Source of the DNA: Ilumatobacteraceae bacterium
GTDB taxonomy: Bacteria > Actinomycetota > Acidimicrobiia > Acidimicrobiales > Ilumatobacteraceae
Direction: 5' to 3'
Length of the DNA: 64,000 nt
Assembly: GCA_025463305.1 (NCBI GenBank)
Contig: JAOBWK010000056.1
Location: 72,312-136,311 of the forward strand
In this document: positions 25,197-33,858 of the stretch, piece by piece
Numbering within the stretch: position 1 is the stretch's first letter
How the letters are laid out: every line of letters begins with the position of its first letter
Made by a program: the position numbers and the translations under genes
The notes under the pieces: generated by a model
Told to the model about the DNA's origin: nothing
The model's database searches: none
The model's input: only the letters and a program-made list of their open reading frames with translations

Positions 25197-26456
25197 TCAG
25201 GCAGCCGCCGTGAAGTAGCCGTTCAGATCGGCGACGACATCGGTGCCCTCGCTGACGTACAGGCAGACCTTGCCGTTGGCGCCGATCCGCACGGGGGTGA
25301 GGTTGGCCCGGTCCACGCCGTGGACGAAGTTGAGGAACGACGCCAGCGGGCGGGGCTTGCCGCACGGCCACGACGTCACGTAGCCGGGACCGGTCGCACC
25401 GGTGATGGTGACGTTGAGCATCACGGCCGCAGCGTCGGTCGGCACACCGTTCAGGCCGGCAACCTGGAGCTGCAGGACGTCACCGCGGCCGAGCCGTGCG
25501 GGACGTGAGCCGACGATGCCGGTGCCATCACGGCTGTCGAGCACGCGGACCGGGGTCAGCGACGTGAACGTCACGCCGGCACCGGTCGAGAAGTAGCCCT
25601 GCACGTCGACGACCAGGTCGGTGGACACCGAGGCGAAGAAGCACACCTGGCCGGTGCTGGAGAGCCGCACCGTGACGAGGTTGGCGACGGTCGGGTTCGA
25701 CGGATCGACGTTGACGTTGCTCACCGTCGGCCGGGGCTGATCGCACGGGAACACCGAGATGTAGCCGGCCGCCGTGGCACCGGTGACGGTGACGTTCATC
25801 GTGACGGCCCGGACATCGCCGGTGGTCGGCACGCCGCCGGCGCCGGGGATCGTCATCGGCAGGATCTCCGACGCGGCCAGCGGGCCGGCCGGACGACTGC
25901 CGAGCCCGGTGCCGTCGCGGGTGTCGATGATGCGCGACGGGTCGAGCTGGGTGTAGCGGTAGCCCGGCGCGGCCGCGAAGTCGTCGGCATACCAGCCCGA
26001 GAGGTCGGCCACGAACTGCGTCTTCGTCGAGGCGAACACGCACACCTTGCCGTCATTGCCGACCTTGGCCGTCACGAGGTTGGCGCTGTCGACGCCCTGC
26101 ACCACGTTGAGGTTCGACGCCACGGGCCGGGCATCGCCGCACGGGTAGACCGTGAGGTATCCGGGGCCCGCAGCCTCCGTGGCGGTCAGGTTCAGCACGA
26201 CCGCGCCGACGCCTGTCGTCGGGACACCGCCGACCCCGGTCACCACGAACTGCGTCGCCTGGCCGGCGCCGAGCGGGCCGACATGCTGCCCGGCGACACC
26301 CGTGCCGTCGCGGGTGTCGACGATGCGGACCGGATCGACCGGCGTGTACGTGCCGCGGACGGGAACGGCGGCCGAGGCCACCCCACCCGAGATGCCGACG
26401 GCGAAGACGAGTGCCGCGCCGACCGTGGTCAGCGCGGCGAGTTGCTTGATGTGCAT
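25197..26456 (-). CDS. secreted protein of three DTR-type repeats
   Basis: A 419-aa exported protein. Its signal peptide (LAALTTVGAALVFAVGISGG) is followed by three tandem repeats of about 125-130 aa. Each starts with a 'DPxRIxDTRDGTG'-like motif, has 'GxVxLNxTxTxAxGPGYLTVYPCG'-like middle strands with a single Cys, a second Cys in 'GKVCVFAS' and ends with DLSGWY, DVQGYF or DLNGYF. There is no catalytic domain, so this is the repeat module alone. It is probably a wall- or matrix-associated structural or binding protein; the function is unknown. AGGGAGA lies just before ATG 26456. Confidence 0.8.
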   Translation of the reverse strand: MHIKQLAALTTVGAALVFAVGISGGVASAAVPVRGTYTPVDPVRIVDTRDGTGVAGQHVGPLGAGQATQFVVTGVGGVPTTGVGAVVLNLTATEAAGPGYLTVYPCGDARPVASNLNVVQGVDSANLVTAKVGNDGKVCVFASTKTQFVADLSGWYADDFAAAPGYRYTQLDPSRIIDTRDGTGLGSRPAGPLAASEILPMTIPGAGGVPTTGDVRAVTMNVTVTGATAAGYISVFPCDQPRPTVSNVNVDPSNPTVANLVTVRLSSTGQVCFFASVSTDLVVDVQGYFSTGAGVTFTSLTPVRVLDSRDGTGIVGSRPARLGRGDVLQLQVAGLNGVPTDAAAVMLNVTITGATGPGYVTSWPCGKPRPLASFLNFVHGVDRANLTPVRIGANGKVCLYVSEGTDVVADLNGYFTAAA

Positions 26457-26464
26457 GAGATCTC

Positions 26465-26553
26465 CCTGTGATCGAACTGCTGGATGGGTGCGACTGTCTG
26501 CCGGAGATGTGATGAACCTGTGATCGACGCGTGAGCGGGAGACGACGGCAGAC
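26465..26553. promoter_or_regulatory. divergent intergenic region with direct and inverted repeats
   Basis: Between the repeat-protein gene and the monooxygenase gene, CCTGTGATCGA occurs twice in direct orientation (26465-26475 and 26517-26527). GTCTGCCG (26496-26503) is inverted as CGGCAGAC (26546-26553). These may be regulator sites. No clear -10/-35 pair was assigned. Confidence 0.3.
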
Positions 26554-26560
26554 TCGATCG

Positions 26561-27919
26561 ATGTCGAACACCACCGACCAACGCTCAGCGCCCCTGCCCG
26601 CCGAGCGCTTCGCGCACTTGAACGTCTTCGTCGCCGGCTACGGCTACCACGAGTCGTCGTGGAAGGTGGCCGACGTCGCCGTGCCGGGGATGCTCGGCCT
26701 GGATCACTTCGTCGACGTCGCGCGCACGGCCGAGCGCGGCGTGGTCGACTCGCTGTTCTTCGCGGATTCCCCCGGCGTCGCCGAGTTCCGCCCGCGCTTC
26801 ATGGCCCAGTCCGGCTTCGACCCGATCGATCTGCTGGCCGCGCTCGCGGCGGTCACGGAGCACGTCGGCCTTGCGGCCACGGCCTCCACCACGTACACCC
26901 AGCCGTGGGACCTCGCCCGTCGGTTCGCCACGCTCGATCACCTCAGCCGCGGTCGCGCCGGATGGAACATCGTCACCACCGGCTCGCCGTACGCGGCCGC
27001 CAACTTCCCCGAGCAGGTCCATCCGCCGCATGCCGAGCGCTACGACCGCGCCGAGGAGTTCGTCGAGGTCGTGCTGAAGGTCTGGGATGGCTGGGAGGAC
27101 GACGCCGTGCTCGCTTCGCGGGCCACCGGCACCTGGGCCGACGGCGCGAAGCTGCACGCGCCGCATCACGTCGGCCCGCACTTCTCGGTGGCGGGCTTCT
27201 TGCCGATCGCCCGCTCGCCGCAGGGCCATCCGGTGCTCGCCCAGGCCGGATCATCGCCGGCCGGAGTGGCCCTGGCCGGCAAGCACGCCGACCTCGTGTT
27301 CACCCCGCAGTCGAACATCGAGCAGAGCTTGGCGTTCCGCGAACGGGTGCGCGCGGAGGCGGCGTCCAACGGACGATCACCCGACGCGATCCGTCTGCTG
27401 CCCGGCCTGTCGTTCGTGCTCGGCAGCACCGAGGCCGAAGCCGAGGCCGGCTGGCGCCGCCTGGAGGAAGCGTCGAGCGAGGAGTTCCGGCTGCTCAACC
27501 TGCTGCACATCGCCGGCGTCCACGCCGACACGACCGGCGAGTTCGATCCCGACGGTCCGTTCCCGTACCACGTGTTCGACAGGGCGACGAGCACGACGTT
27601 CGCCGAAGCGGTCTGCACCGCGGCCCGCGCCGGCAACCTCACGTTCCGCCAGGCCGCCGCGAAGTTCGCGACGTTGCCAGGTGGCCTGCACTTCACCGGC
27701 ACACCGGACGGCCTCGCCGACCTCATCGAGACGTGGTGGCGGGCCGGTGCGGCAGACGGGTTCACACTGCAGCCGCTGCGCCTACCGATGGACCTCGCGC
27801 TCTTCGCCGATCACGTCACGCCGATCCTGCAGCACCGCGGCGTGATCCAGCCCGGGTACCGCGAGGGCACGTTGCGCGACAAGCTCGGCCTGCCCCGCCC
27901 ACCCGGTCGCCGCAGCTGA
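26561..27919 (+). CDS. NtaA/SnaA/DszA-type FMN-dependent monooxygenase
   Basis: A 452-aa flavin-dependent monooxygenase of the bacterial luciferase-like (LLM) superfamily. It has 'AAFATT'-type features such as 'GLAATASTTYTQPWDLARRFATLDHLSRGRAGWNIVTT' and 'ERYDRAEEFVEVVLKVWDGW', diagnostic of the nitrilotriacetate monooxygenase component A group. Family members oxidise nitrilotriacetate, pristinamycin, dibenzothiophene sulfone, dimethyl sulfide or alkylated sulfones using reduced FMN from a separate reductase. An organosulfur uptake operon begins 2 kb downstream, so an organosulfur substrate is attractive but unproven. ATG 26561 is preferred over GTG 26531. Confidence 0.85.
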   Translation: MSNTTDQRSAPLPAERFAHLNVFVAGYGYHESSWKVADVAVPGMLGLDHFVDVARTAERGVVDSLFFADSPGVAEFRPRFMAQSGFDPIDLLAALAAVTEHVGLAATASTTYTQPWDLARRFATLDHLSRGRAGWNIVTTGSPYAAANFPEQVHPPHAERYDRAEEFVEVVLKVWDGWEDDAVLASRATGTWADGAKLHAPHHVGPHFSVAGFLPIARSPQGHPVLAQAGSSPAGVALAGKHADLVFTPQSNIEQSLAFRERVRAEAASNGRSPDAIRLLPGLSFVLGSTEAEAEAGWRRLEEASSEEFRLLNLLHIAGVHADTTGEFDPDGPFPYHVFDRATSTTFAEAVCTAARAGNLTFRQAAAKFATLPGGLHFTGTPDGLADLIETWWRAGAADGFTLQPLRLPMDLALFADHVTPILQHRGVIQPGYREGTLRDKLGLPRPPGRRS

Positions 27920-27927
27920 CCGGATCG

Positions 27928-29550
27928 TCAGAGCGAGACGAAGACGGGCTCGGCCGCGCCGACCCGCTTGGACTCGTACATCGCCCGGTCCGCGGCAGCG
28001 GTGAGCGTCTCCGAGGTGACGCCGATCGCGTCCGTCCAGGCGACGCCGACGCTGGAACGGATCCGGATCGGCAGGCCGCCGACGATGTCGACGGGCGCGG
28101 CGAGCGCATCCGTCAGGCGCGTCCCGATGCGGATTGCCTCCTCGATCGTGCGCACCGCTGGCAGCACCACGAGGAACTCGTCGCCCCCGAGCCGGCCGAC
28201 CACGTCGATCGACCGCATCGCGCCACGCAGCCGATCGGCCGCACCGACCAGGAGGCGATCACCCGTCTCGTGGCCGAACGTGTCGTTGACCTCCTTGAAC
28301 CCGTCGAGGTCCAGGAACACGACGGCGGTGCCGGGCGAGCGATCCGCATGGCGGGCGACAGCGCGGTCGAGCTCGCGCAGCACGGCCGCACGGTTCAAGC
28401 AGCCGGTGAGGTCGTCGACGCTGGCACGCATCTCCAGCTCGGTGCGCAGCGTGGACTGCTCGGTGACGTCGTTGATGCACAGCACCGCGCCCACCGGGAC
28501 GTCATCGGCATCCGTGAGGACGCGGATCGCGATCGAGCAGTAGCGCAGCAGGGCCTCGCCCGGCAGCGAGAGGCGCACCTCGAGGTCGGCGTCGCGCCCG
28601 GCCACCAACGCCCCGACCACCTCGCGGTCGAGCACCCGTCGATCGTCGGGGATGACGTTGGCGAGCTGCTCGGCGAGCGTCGGTGCCGGGCCGATGCCGA
28701 CCACCCGATGGAGCTGGGCATTGCAGTAGACCACCTTCTGGTCGCGGTCGACGTGCAGCACGCCGGACGGGAGCGCGTCGGCGAGGCGCGCCAGCAGTTG
28801 CTCGCGCTGGCGCAGCGTCTCCAACGCCTGCATCTCGTCGGAGATGTCGATCATCTCGGTCGCGACGCATGCCTCCGGACCGGCGAGCAGGTTGTGGTTC
28901 GTCAGCTCCATCCACAGCCACGAGCCGTCGGCGCGCTGGTGCCGGGCGCGCAGCCGGGTGACCGCACCGGGGGCGCTGAGCATCTCCATCCACGCATCGA
29001 TCGCCCGACCATGATCGTCGGGATGGATGAGGGTGAGCGAGCGCACACCGATCAGCTCGTCGGCCGAGAACCCGAGCATGCGGCAGATCCGCTCGTCGAC
29101 CCCGCGGATGATGGCCAGCTCGTCCTTGTCCGTCCGCCCCGACTTCGGCATCACCGGCTCGCTCGCAGCGAGTGCGGCGGCGACCTGGATGTGCTCGTCG
29201 GCGGCGATCAGCAGGATCACCACGTCGTAGCGGTGACGCATGTCGACGAAGTAGAACGTCGCCTCGACACCGCCGGCCAGCACGACCTGACCCATCGATC
29301 CACCGAGCGTGATCGCCTTCTGCCACAGGTCCATGACGGTCGGACCGTGCCCAGGTGCGACCAGATCCATCCCGGAACGGGCGTCGATCGGCACCTGCCC
29401 GCACAGCTCGATGCCTGCCGGCACCGGTACGAACAGCCCGTGCGCGTCAGCGGCTGCGACGTGCGCGTCGGGGAGCTGGTGGAGCAGCGACATCAGTGAC
29501 GCGTCACGCGCTGCAGCGATCCGTTCGTTGCTCGAGACCTGACTGCTCAC
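27928..29550 (-). CDS. diguanylate cyclase with tandem PAS domains
   Basis: About 540 aa. An N-terminal region of about 150 residues contains a sensor-like segment (AITLGGSMGQVVLAGGVEATFYFVD), followed by two PAS domains (about 170-290 and 300-375) and a GGDEF domain with intact 'RLGGDEFLVVL' and an I-site RSID five residues before it. It should make cyclic di-GMP with feedback inhibition. GTG 29550 is chosen because GGAG lies 7 nt upstream and the longer open frame (to 29709) overlaps the divergent promoter of the ABC operon. It is convergent with the monooxygenase gene. Confidence 0.87.
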   Translation of the reverse strand: MSSQVSSNERIAAARDASLMSLLHQLPDAHVAAADAHGLFVPVPAGIELCGQVPIDARSGMDLVAPGHGPTVMDLWQKAITLGGSMGQVVLAGGVEATFYFVDMRHRYDVVILLIAADEHIQVAAALAASEPVMPKSGRTDKDELAIIRGVDERICRMLGFSADELIGVRSLTLIHPDDHGRAIDAWMEMLSAPGAVTRLRARHQRADGSWLWMELTNHNLLAGPEACVATEMIDISDEMQALETLRQREQLLARLADALPSGVLHVDRDQKVVYCNAQLHRVVGIGPAPTLAEQLANVIPDDRRVLDREVVGALVAGRDADLEVRLSLPGEALLRYCSIAIRVLTDADDVPVGAVLCINDVTEQSTLRTELEMRASVDDLTGCLNRAAVLRELDRAVARHADRSPGTAVVFLDLDGFKEVNDTFGHETGDRLLVGAADRLRGAMRSIDVVGRLGGDEFLVVLPAVRTIEEAIRIGTRLTDALAAPVDIVGGLPIRIRSSVGVAWTDAIGVTSETLTAAADRAMYESKRVGAAEPVFVSL

Positions 29551-29672
29551 CCGCCCACTCCGTTCCGCTGCTGACCGAATGACGTATCGGCTCACCGACG
29601 ACTCGACGTGAGCAGATTCGGTGTGGAGCACCAGGAGCGTCGGTTCGCGCTCGCGACGGTCTTCTGCATTGC

Positions 29673-29721
29673 GGAAGTTTCTTCCAATCAGGTTGCGCGT
29701 TTCTCCCACGACCCCTATTGT
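29673..29721 (+). promoter_or_regulatory. promoter of organosulfur operon with upstream palindrome
   Basis: TTGCGC (29693-29698) and TATTGT (29716-29721) are separated by 17 nt. Eight bases upstream of the -35 lies the perfect inverted repeat GGAAG-TTT-CTTCC (29673-29685), a likely regulator site, for example for a sulfur-limitation regulator. The following leader carries AAAGG before GTG 29761. Confidence 0.55.
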
Positions 29722-29760
29722 CGACCAAACCGATCAACATTTACGGGAAAGGCAATCCAC

Positions 29761-31017
29761 GTGCACCGTCCACCGCATCGCTCCAGGCTCAGAGGGCGCA
29801 TCCTCGTCGCTGCAACAGCATCCATCGGGCTGCTCGTCAGCAGCTGCAGCTCCGACGCCTCGACCCGCGAGACCACGCCGGCGCCCGCGTCCACGAGCTC
29901 CTCCGCCGTCCCCGCCCCGTCCGCGCCCACCGTTTCATCTGCAGCCACCGTCACCTCCGATTCGGTGGCCACGACCACGGCGTCGAGCGACACGGCGTCC
30001 ACCGGCAGCGGGGACACCGCGGCCACCGGGGCCACCACCGTCGCCACGGATGTCGCGACCACCGAGCCCGCCACCACGGCAGTGCCGGTGACGGCACCGC
30101 CGGTCCCGGCCGGGGTCACCCTGCACATCGGCGATCAGCTCGACTACCTGAAGACGGTGCTCAGCCTCGCCGGGCAGGATCAGAACTTCCCGTACACGGT
30201 GGACTACAGCGCCTTCATCGGCGGCCCGCCGATGCTGCAGGCCTTCCAGGCCGGCGCCGTCGACGCCGGCTTCATCGGCACCACGCCGCTGATCTTCGCC
30301 CAGGCCGCCGGGCAGGACCTGGTCGGCATCGCCAGCTGGCACGCCACGAAGGGCTCCTCGTACAGCCTGGTGACCGCACCCGGCAACACCGACATCAACG
30401 GCTGGGCCGACCTCAAGGGCAAGTCGGTCGCCTTCCAGAAGGGCACCGCCGCCGAGGCCGTGCTGCTGGAGGGGCTCGACTCGGTCGGGCTCAAGGAGTC
30501 CGACATCACGGTCGTCGACGTCACCTCCGTGAACGTCAACGCGACGCTCGAGGGCGGCTCGGCGCAGGCCGGCATCCAGACCGAGCCACTGACCAGCGCC
30601 TACCTCGCCGCTGATCCCACGGCGAAGTCGGTCGTCAAGGCCCAGGAGCTGACCGACCGCTCGTCGGTGCTGATCGCCACCAAGGACTCGTTGAACGACG
30701 CCGGCAAATCGGCGGCGCTCGCCGACTACATCACCCGGCTGGTCAAGTCCTACGGCTACCTGAAGGACCATCAGGATCAGGTGGCAACTGCCGTCTACGT
30801 CAAGACCTACGGGCTGTCCCCGGAGCGGGCCACCCAGCTGACCACGGAGAACGGGCCCACCGAGTTCGCCCCGGTGCCCGGCGATCTCCTCGCACCGCAG
30901 CAGAAGCTCGCCGACCTCTTCGCGGCGGCCGGCCAGATCCCGAGCAAGATCGACGTGAGCGCGTCGTTCGACGGGCGGTTCAACGACCTGGTCGCAGCGA
31001 CCCAGGCGGCGCCGTGA
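29761..31017 (+). CDS. ABC transporter substrate-binding lipoprotein (SsuA/TauA-like)
   Basis: A 418-aa lipoprotein. A basic N-terminus and hydrophobic stretch end in a lipobox (LLVSSC, about residue 27). A Thr/Ser/Ala linker (about 30-120) tethers an NMT1/THI5-like periplasmic-binding domain with 'GGPPMLQAFQAGAVDAGFIGTTP', typical of the sulfonate/taurine/nitrate group. It should capture an organosulfur anion and hand it to the permease. GTG 29761 follows AAAGG at normal spacing; the frame upstream is intergenic. It is the first gene of a four-gene operon with ATGA/GTGA overlaps. Confidence 0.88.
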   Translation: MHRPPHRSRLRGRILVAATASIGLLVSSCSSDASTRETTPAPASTSSSAVPAPSAPTVSSAATVTSDSVATTTASSDTASTGSGDTAATGATTVATDVATTEPATTAVPVTAPPVPAGVTLHIGDQLDYLKTVLSLAGQDQNFPYTVDYSAFIGGPPMLQAFQAGAVDAGFIGTTPLIFAQAAGQDLVGIASWHATKGSSYSLVTAPGNTDINGWADLKGKSVAFQKGTAAEAVLLEGLDSVGLKESDITVVDVTSVNVNATLEGGSAQAGIQTEPLTSAYLAADPTAKSVVKAQELTDRSSVLIATKDSLNDAGKSAALADYITRLVKSYGYLKDHQDQVATAVYVKTYGLSPERATQLTTENGPTEFAPVPGDLLAPQQKLADLFAAAGQIPSKIDVSASFDGRFNDLVAATQAAP

Positions 31018-31934
31018 CCGCCGTCCAGACGCAAGCCTCCTCCGTCGTCGGCGGACGCTCGGGCGAGTTCAGTCGACGCCCACCGGTGTCGCTCGACGGG
31101 CTCGGCGCAGCGACCGACGCGACCGACGCCGTCGACCTGGTGACGCTGCCGACCGGTGGCGTCCGTGGGCAGAGCCGGCTGCACGTCCCGCGTGGCGTCG
31201 TCCGCCTCGGCGGCGTCGTCCTGCTCATCGCCTTCTGGGAGCTCGCCTCCCGTGCCGGCTGGGTCAGCAAGCGTCAGCTCGCCGCGCCGTCGACGGTGCT
31301 CACCGCCGGTTGGGACATGCTCAAGGCGGGCACGCTGCAGACCGCGCTGTGGGCTTCGCTCAAGCGAGTGTTCTGGGGCCTCGCCTTCGGCGTCCCGATC
31401 GGCGCCGGCCTGGCGCTCGTCGCCGGCCTGTCGAAGGTCGGCGACACCCTGGTCGACGCGAACGTGCAGATGCTCCGGTTCGTGCCGATCATCGCCCTGC
31501 AGCCGTTGCTGATCTTCTGGCTCGGCATCGGCGAGACGGTGAAGATCTTCCTGATCGTCATCGGCGTCGCGTTCCCGATCTACGTCAACACCAGCGCCGC
31601 CATCCGCTCGGTTCATCCCGGCTTCCACGAACTGTCGAAGGTGGTCGGTCTGAGTCGGTTCCAGACGATCCGCAAGGTGATCCTGCCGGGCGCGCTGCCC
31701 GGGTTCCTCGTCGGCCTGCGGCTGGCGGTGGGCATCGCCTGGCTGCTGCTCGTGTTCGCCGAGCAGATCAACGCGACGTCTGGCATCGGCTTCTTGATCC
31801 TGCGCGCCCAGACGTTCTTCCAGACCGACATCATCGTCGTCGGCATCGTCGTCTACCTGATCCTCGGGTTGGCGTCCGACGTCCTGGCACGCGGCCTCGA
31901 GCGCGTCCTGCTCCGCTGGCAGCCGGGCCGATGA
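31014..31934 (+). CDS. ABC transporter permease (SsuC/TauC-like)
   Basis: A 306-aa inner-membrane permease. A cytoplasmic N-terminal extension of about 65 residues precedes six or so TM helices. The EAA loop reads 'HELSKVVGLSRFQTIRKVILPGALP', matching the binding-protein-dependent permease consensus (G at +10, LP near the end). It pairs with the ATPase encoded next. GTG 31014 overlaps the preceding stop (GTGA). The N-terminal extension is longer than in typical SsuC. Confidence 0.9.
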   Translation: MTAVQTQASSVVGGRSGEFSRRPPVSLDGLGAATDATDAVDLVTLPTGGVRGQSRLHVPRGVVRLGGVVLLIAFWELASRAGWVSKRQLAAPSTVLTAGWDMLKAGTLQTALWASLKRVFWGLAFGVPIGAGLALVAGLSKVGDTLVDANVQMLRFVPIIALQPLLIFWLGIGETVKIFLIVIGVAFPIYVNTSAAIRSVHPGFHELSKVVGLSRFQTIRKVILPGALPGFLVGLRLAVGIAWLLLVFAEQINATSGIGFLILRAQTFFQTDIIVVGIVVYLILGLASDVLARGLERVLLRWQPGR

Positions 31935-32737
31935 GCGCGGTCGCCACACTCGCGGTCTCGGTGCGCGACGTGCGCCGCACGTTCGGCGAGCGCGAGGTCC
32001 TGCGCGGCATCGACCTCGAGTTCGGCCGAGGCGAGTTCATCGCCCTGCTCGGGCGCAGCGGCTCCGGCAAGAGCACCTTCCTGCGTGCCCTCGCCGGTCT
32101 CGACACCGGCGTCGAGGGTGAGATCCAGGTGCCCAAGCGGCGCTCGGTGGTCTTCCAGGATCCGCGGCTGCTGCCCTGGGCGTCGGTGCTCGACAACGTC
32201 GTGCTCGGCCTCTCGCAGCGGAGGTCCGGCGGCTCGAAGGCGGCCAAGGAGAGCGGCCGCGCCGTGCTCGCCGAGGTCGGCCTCGCCGGCCACGAGCAGG
32301 ACTGGCCGAAGACGCTGTCCGGTGGCGAGGCCCAGCGCGCATCGCTCGCCCGGGCGCTCGTCCGCGATCCACAACTGCTGCTGCTCGACGAGCCGTTCGG
32401 CGCGCTCGACGCGCTGACCCGGGTGCGCATGCACGTCCTCGTCCAGCAGCTGCACGCCCGCTACCGGCCGGCCGTGCTGCTCGTCACCCACGACGTCGAC
32501 GAGGCGATCCTGCTCGCCGACCGCGTGCTCGTGCTCACCGACGGCGTGATCTCGCTCGACGAGACGATCGGGGTCGCCAGCCCCCGGCTGCGCGGCGACC
32601 CGGCGTTCATCGCACTCCGTTCCCGCCTGCTCGCCGAGCTCGGCGTCGACGAGTCGGCCGAAGGCGCCCACCCCACCACCGTTCCCGCCAACCACGACAA
32701 CACCCAGCATCACCACAACACAGGAGCAACGACATGA
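31931..32737 (+). CDS. ABC transporter ATP-binding protein (SsuB/TauB-like)
   Basis: A 268-aa ATPase with Walker A GRSGSGKST, Q-loop 'VVFQDPRLLPW', signature LSGGEAQR, Walker B LLLLDEP and H-loop 'LVTHDVDEA'. The DPRLLPW Q-loop is characteristic of nitrate/sulfonate/taurine importers. The C-terminus has an extra His/Asn/Thr-rich tail (NHDNTQHHHNTGATT). ATG 31931 overlaps the permease stop, and its own stop overlaps the dioxygenase start. Confidence 0.92.
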   Translation: MSAVATLAVSVRDVRRTFGEREVLRGIDLEFGRGEFIALLGRSGSGKSTFLRALAGLDTGVEGEIQVPKRRSVVFQDPRLLPWASVLDNVVLGLSQRRSGGSKAAKESGRAVLAEVGLAGHEQDWPKTLSGGEAQRASLARALVRDPQLLLLDEPFGALDALTRVRMHVLVQQLHARYRPAVLLVTHDVDEAILLADRVLVLTDGVISLDETIGVASPRLRGDPAFIALRSRLLAELGVDESAEGAHPTTVPANHDNTQHHHNTGATT

Positions 32738-33651
32738 CCATCACCGCCACCCGCGACGCCGCATCATCCGACCCCTCGCACACGGACCAGGTGACGCTCG
32801 ACGTCACGCCGCTCTCGGGCAGCATCGGCGCCGTCATCGAGAACATCGACGTCCGCGACCTCGACGACGCCACCGTCGACGCCATCCGCCAGGTCTGGCT
32901 GGCCCGCAAGGTCGTCTTCTTCCGCAACCAGCACCTCACCCCGGACGAGCACATCGCGTTCGCGGCGCGCTTCGGCGAGCCGACCGAGGGCCACCCCGTC
33001 ATCCCGGGCATCAAGGACCATCCGCAGGTGTTCGAGATCGACTACTCGGCCAGCCGCGAGCTGTACCGCAGCTACGGCGACGTGAGCGCCGCCGACCGCA
33101 GCGTCAGCTGGCACACCGATGTCACGTTCGTGGCCCGTCCCCCGCTCGGCTCGATCCTGCGCGCCGTTGTCGTGCCGCCGTCTGGTGGCGACACGCTGTT
33201 CTCCGACCAGCAGGCCGCGTTCGAGGCGCTCAGCCCGACCCTGCGCGACTTCCTGCGCACCCTCACCGCCGTGCACGACGGGCGCGCCCAGTTCAAGGGC
33301 ATCCTCGATCACGTCGGCCAGGGCTCGTGGGAGGGCGAGTCGTTCACCGCACTGGAGCCCGTCGAGCACCCGGTGGTACGGACCCATCCCGAGACCGGCG
33401 CCGAGGTGCTGTTCGTCAACCCCGGCTTCACGTCGCACATCACCCAGCTGAGCCGCCCGGAGAGCAACGCTCTGCTCGCGTTCCTCTACTCCCACGCCGT
33501 GCAGGACCGCTTCGTCGTCCGCTACCACTGGGGTCAGGGCGACATCGGCTTCTGGGACAACCGCGCCACACAGCACTCGGTGGTCGGCGACTTCGGCGAG
33601 CAGCACCGCGTGATCCAGCGGGTCACGCTGCGCGGCACGGCGCCGGTGTGA
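32734..33651 (+). CDS. TauD/TfdA-family Fe(II)/2-oxoglutarate dioxygenase (TauD or AtsK type)
   Basis: A 305-aa non-heme iron oxygenase with the facial triad His127-x-Asp129 (SWHTDVTF) and His281 (TQHSVV), and a 2-oxoglutarate-binding Arg near 292-296. The 'WHTDVTFVARPPLGSILRAV' region resembles the alkylsulfatase AtsK as well as taurine dioxygenase TauD. Either way it would release sulfite, or sulfate with an aldehyde, from an imported organosulfur compound. CAGGAG precedes the ATG. It is the last gene of the ABC operon and is followed by a terminator. The released sulfite could be a substrate for the reductase encoded at 3.3 kb. Confidence 0.87.
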   Translation: MTITATRDAASSDPSHTDQVTLDVTPLSGSIGAVIENIDVRDLDDATVDAIRQVWLARKVVFFRNQHLTPDEHIAFAARFGEPTEGHPVIPGIKDHPQVFEIDYSASRELYRSYGDVSAADRSVSWHTDVTFVARPPLGSILRAVVVPPSGGDTLFSDQQAAFEALSPTLRDFLRTLTAVHDGRAQFKGILDHVGQGSWEGESFTALEPVEHPVVRTHPETGAEVLFVNPGFTSHITQLSRPESNALLAFLYSHAVQDRFVVRYHWGQGDIGFWDNRATQHSVVGDFGEQHRVIQRVTLRGTAPV

Positions 33652-33657
33652 TCACGC

Positions 33658-33677
33658 CGGGCTGAGGCATCAGCCCG
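33658..33677 (+). terminator. terminator hairpin after the organosulfur operon
   Basis: A perfect 8-bp stem, CGGGCTGA-GGCA-TCAGCCCG, begins 7 nt after the dioxygenase stop. No T-run follows, as is usual in GC-rich actinobacteria. Confidence 0.65.
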
Positions 33678-33719
33678 ATCAGGACTCCGCGCACCCTCCC
33701 CCCGGGACCGCGCGGTCGA

Positions 33720-33760
33720 GGGGTCGGGGGCCACGGCACCACGCCGTGCCCTCCGACCCC
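33720..33760 (+). terminator. second, longer terminator hairpin
   Basis: An approximately 17-bp stem pairs GGGGTCGG with CCGACCCC at the base and CACGGC with GCCGTG at the top, around an ACCAC loop and with one mismatch. It separates the operon from the next lipoprotein gene. Confidence 0.6.
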
Positions 33761-33858
33761 GTCAATCGACGCCCGGCGATCGATCCGCCGAGCCGGCACT
33801 CACCGGCCTCATACCCGGCTCCGTCGCCGCTCTCACGCACCGGCCCGATGCTCGGCGC

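Noticed and set aside
26659..29499. 946-aa plus-strand open frame
   Set aside because: It spans the monooxygenase in the wrong frame and the antisense of the GGDEF gene; no motifs.
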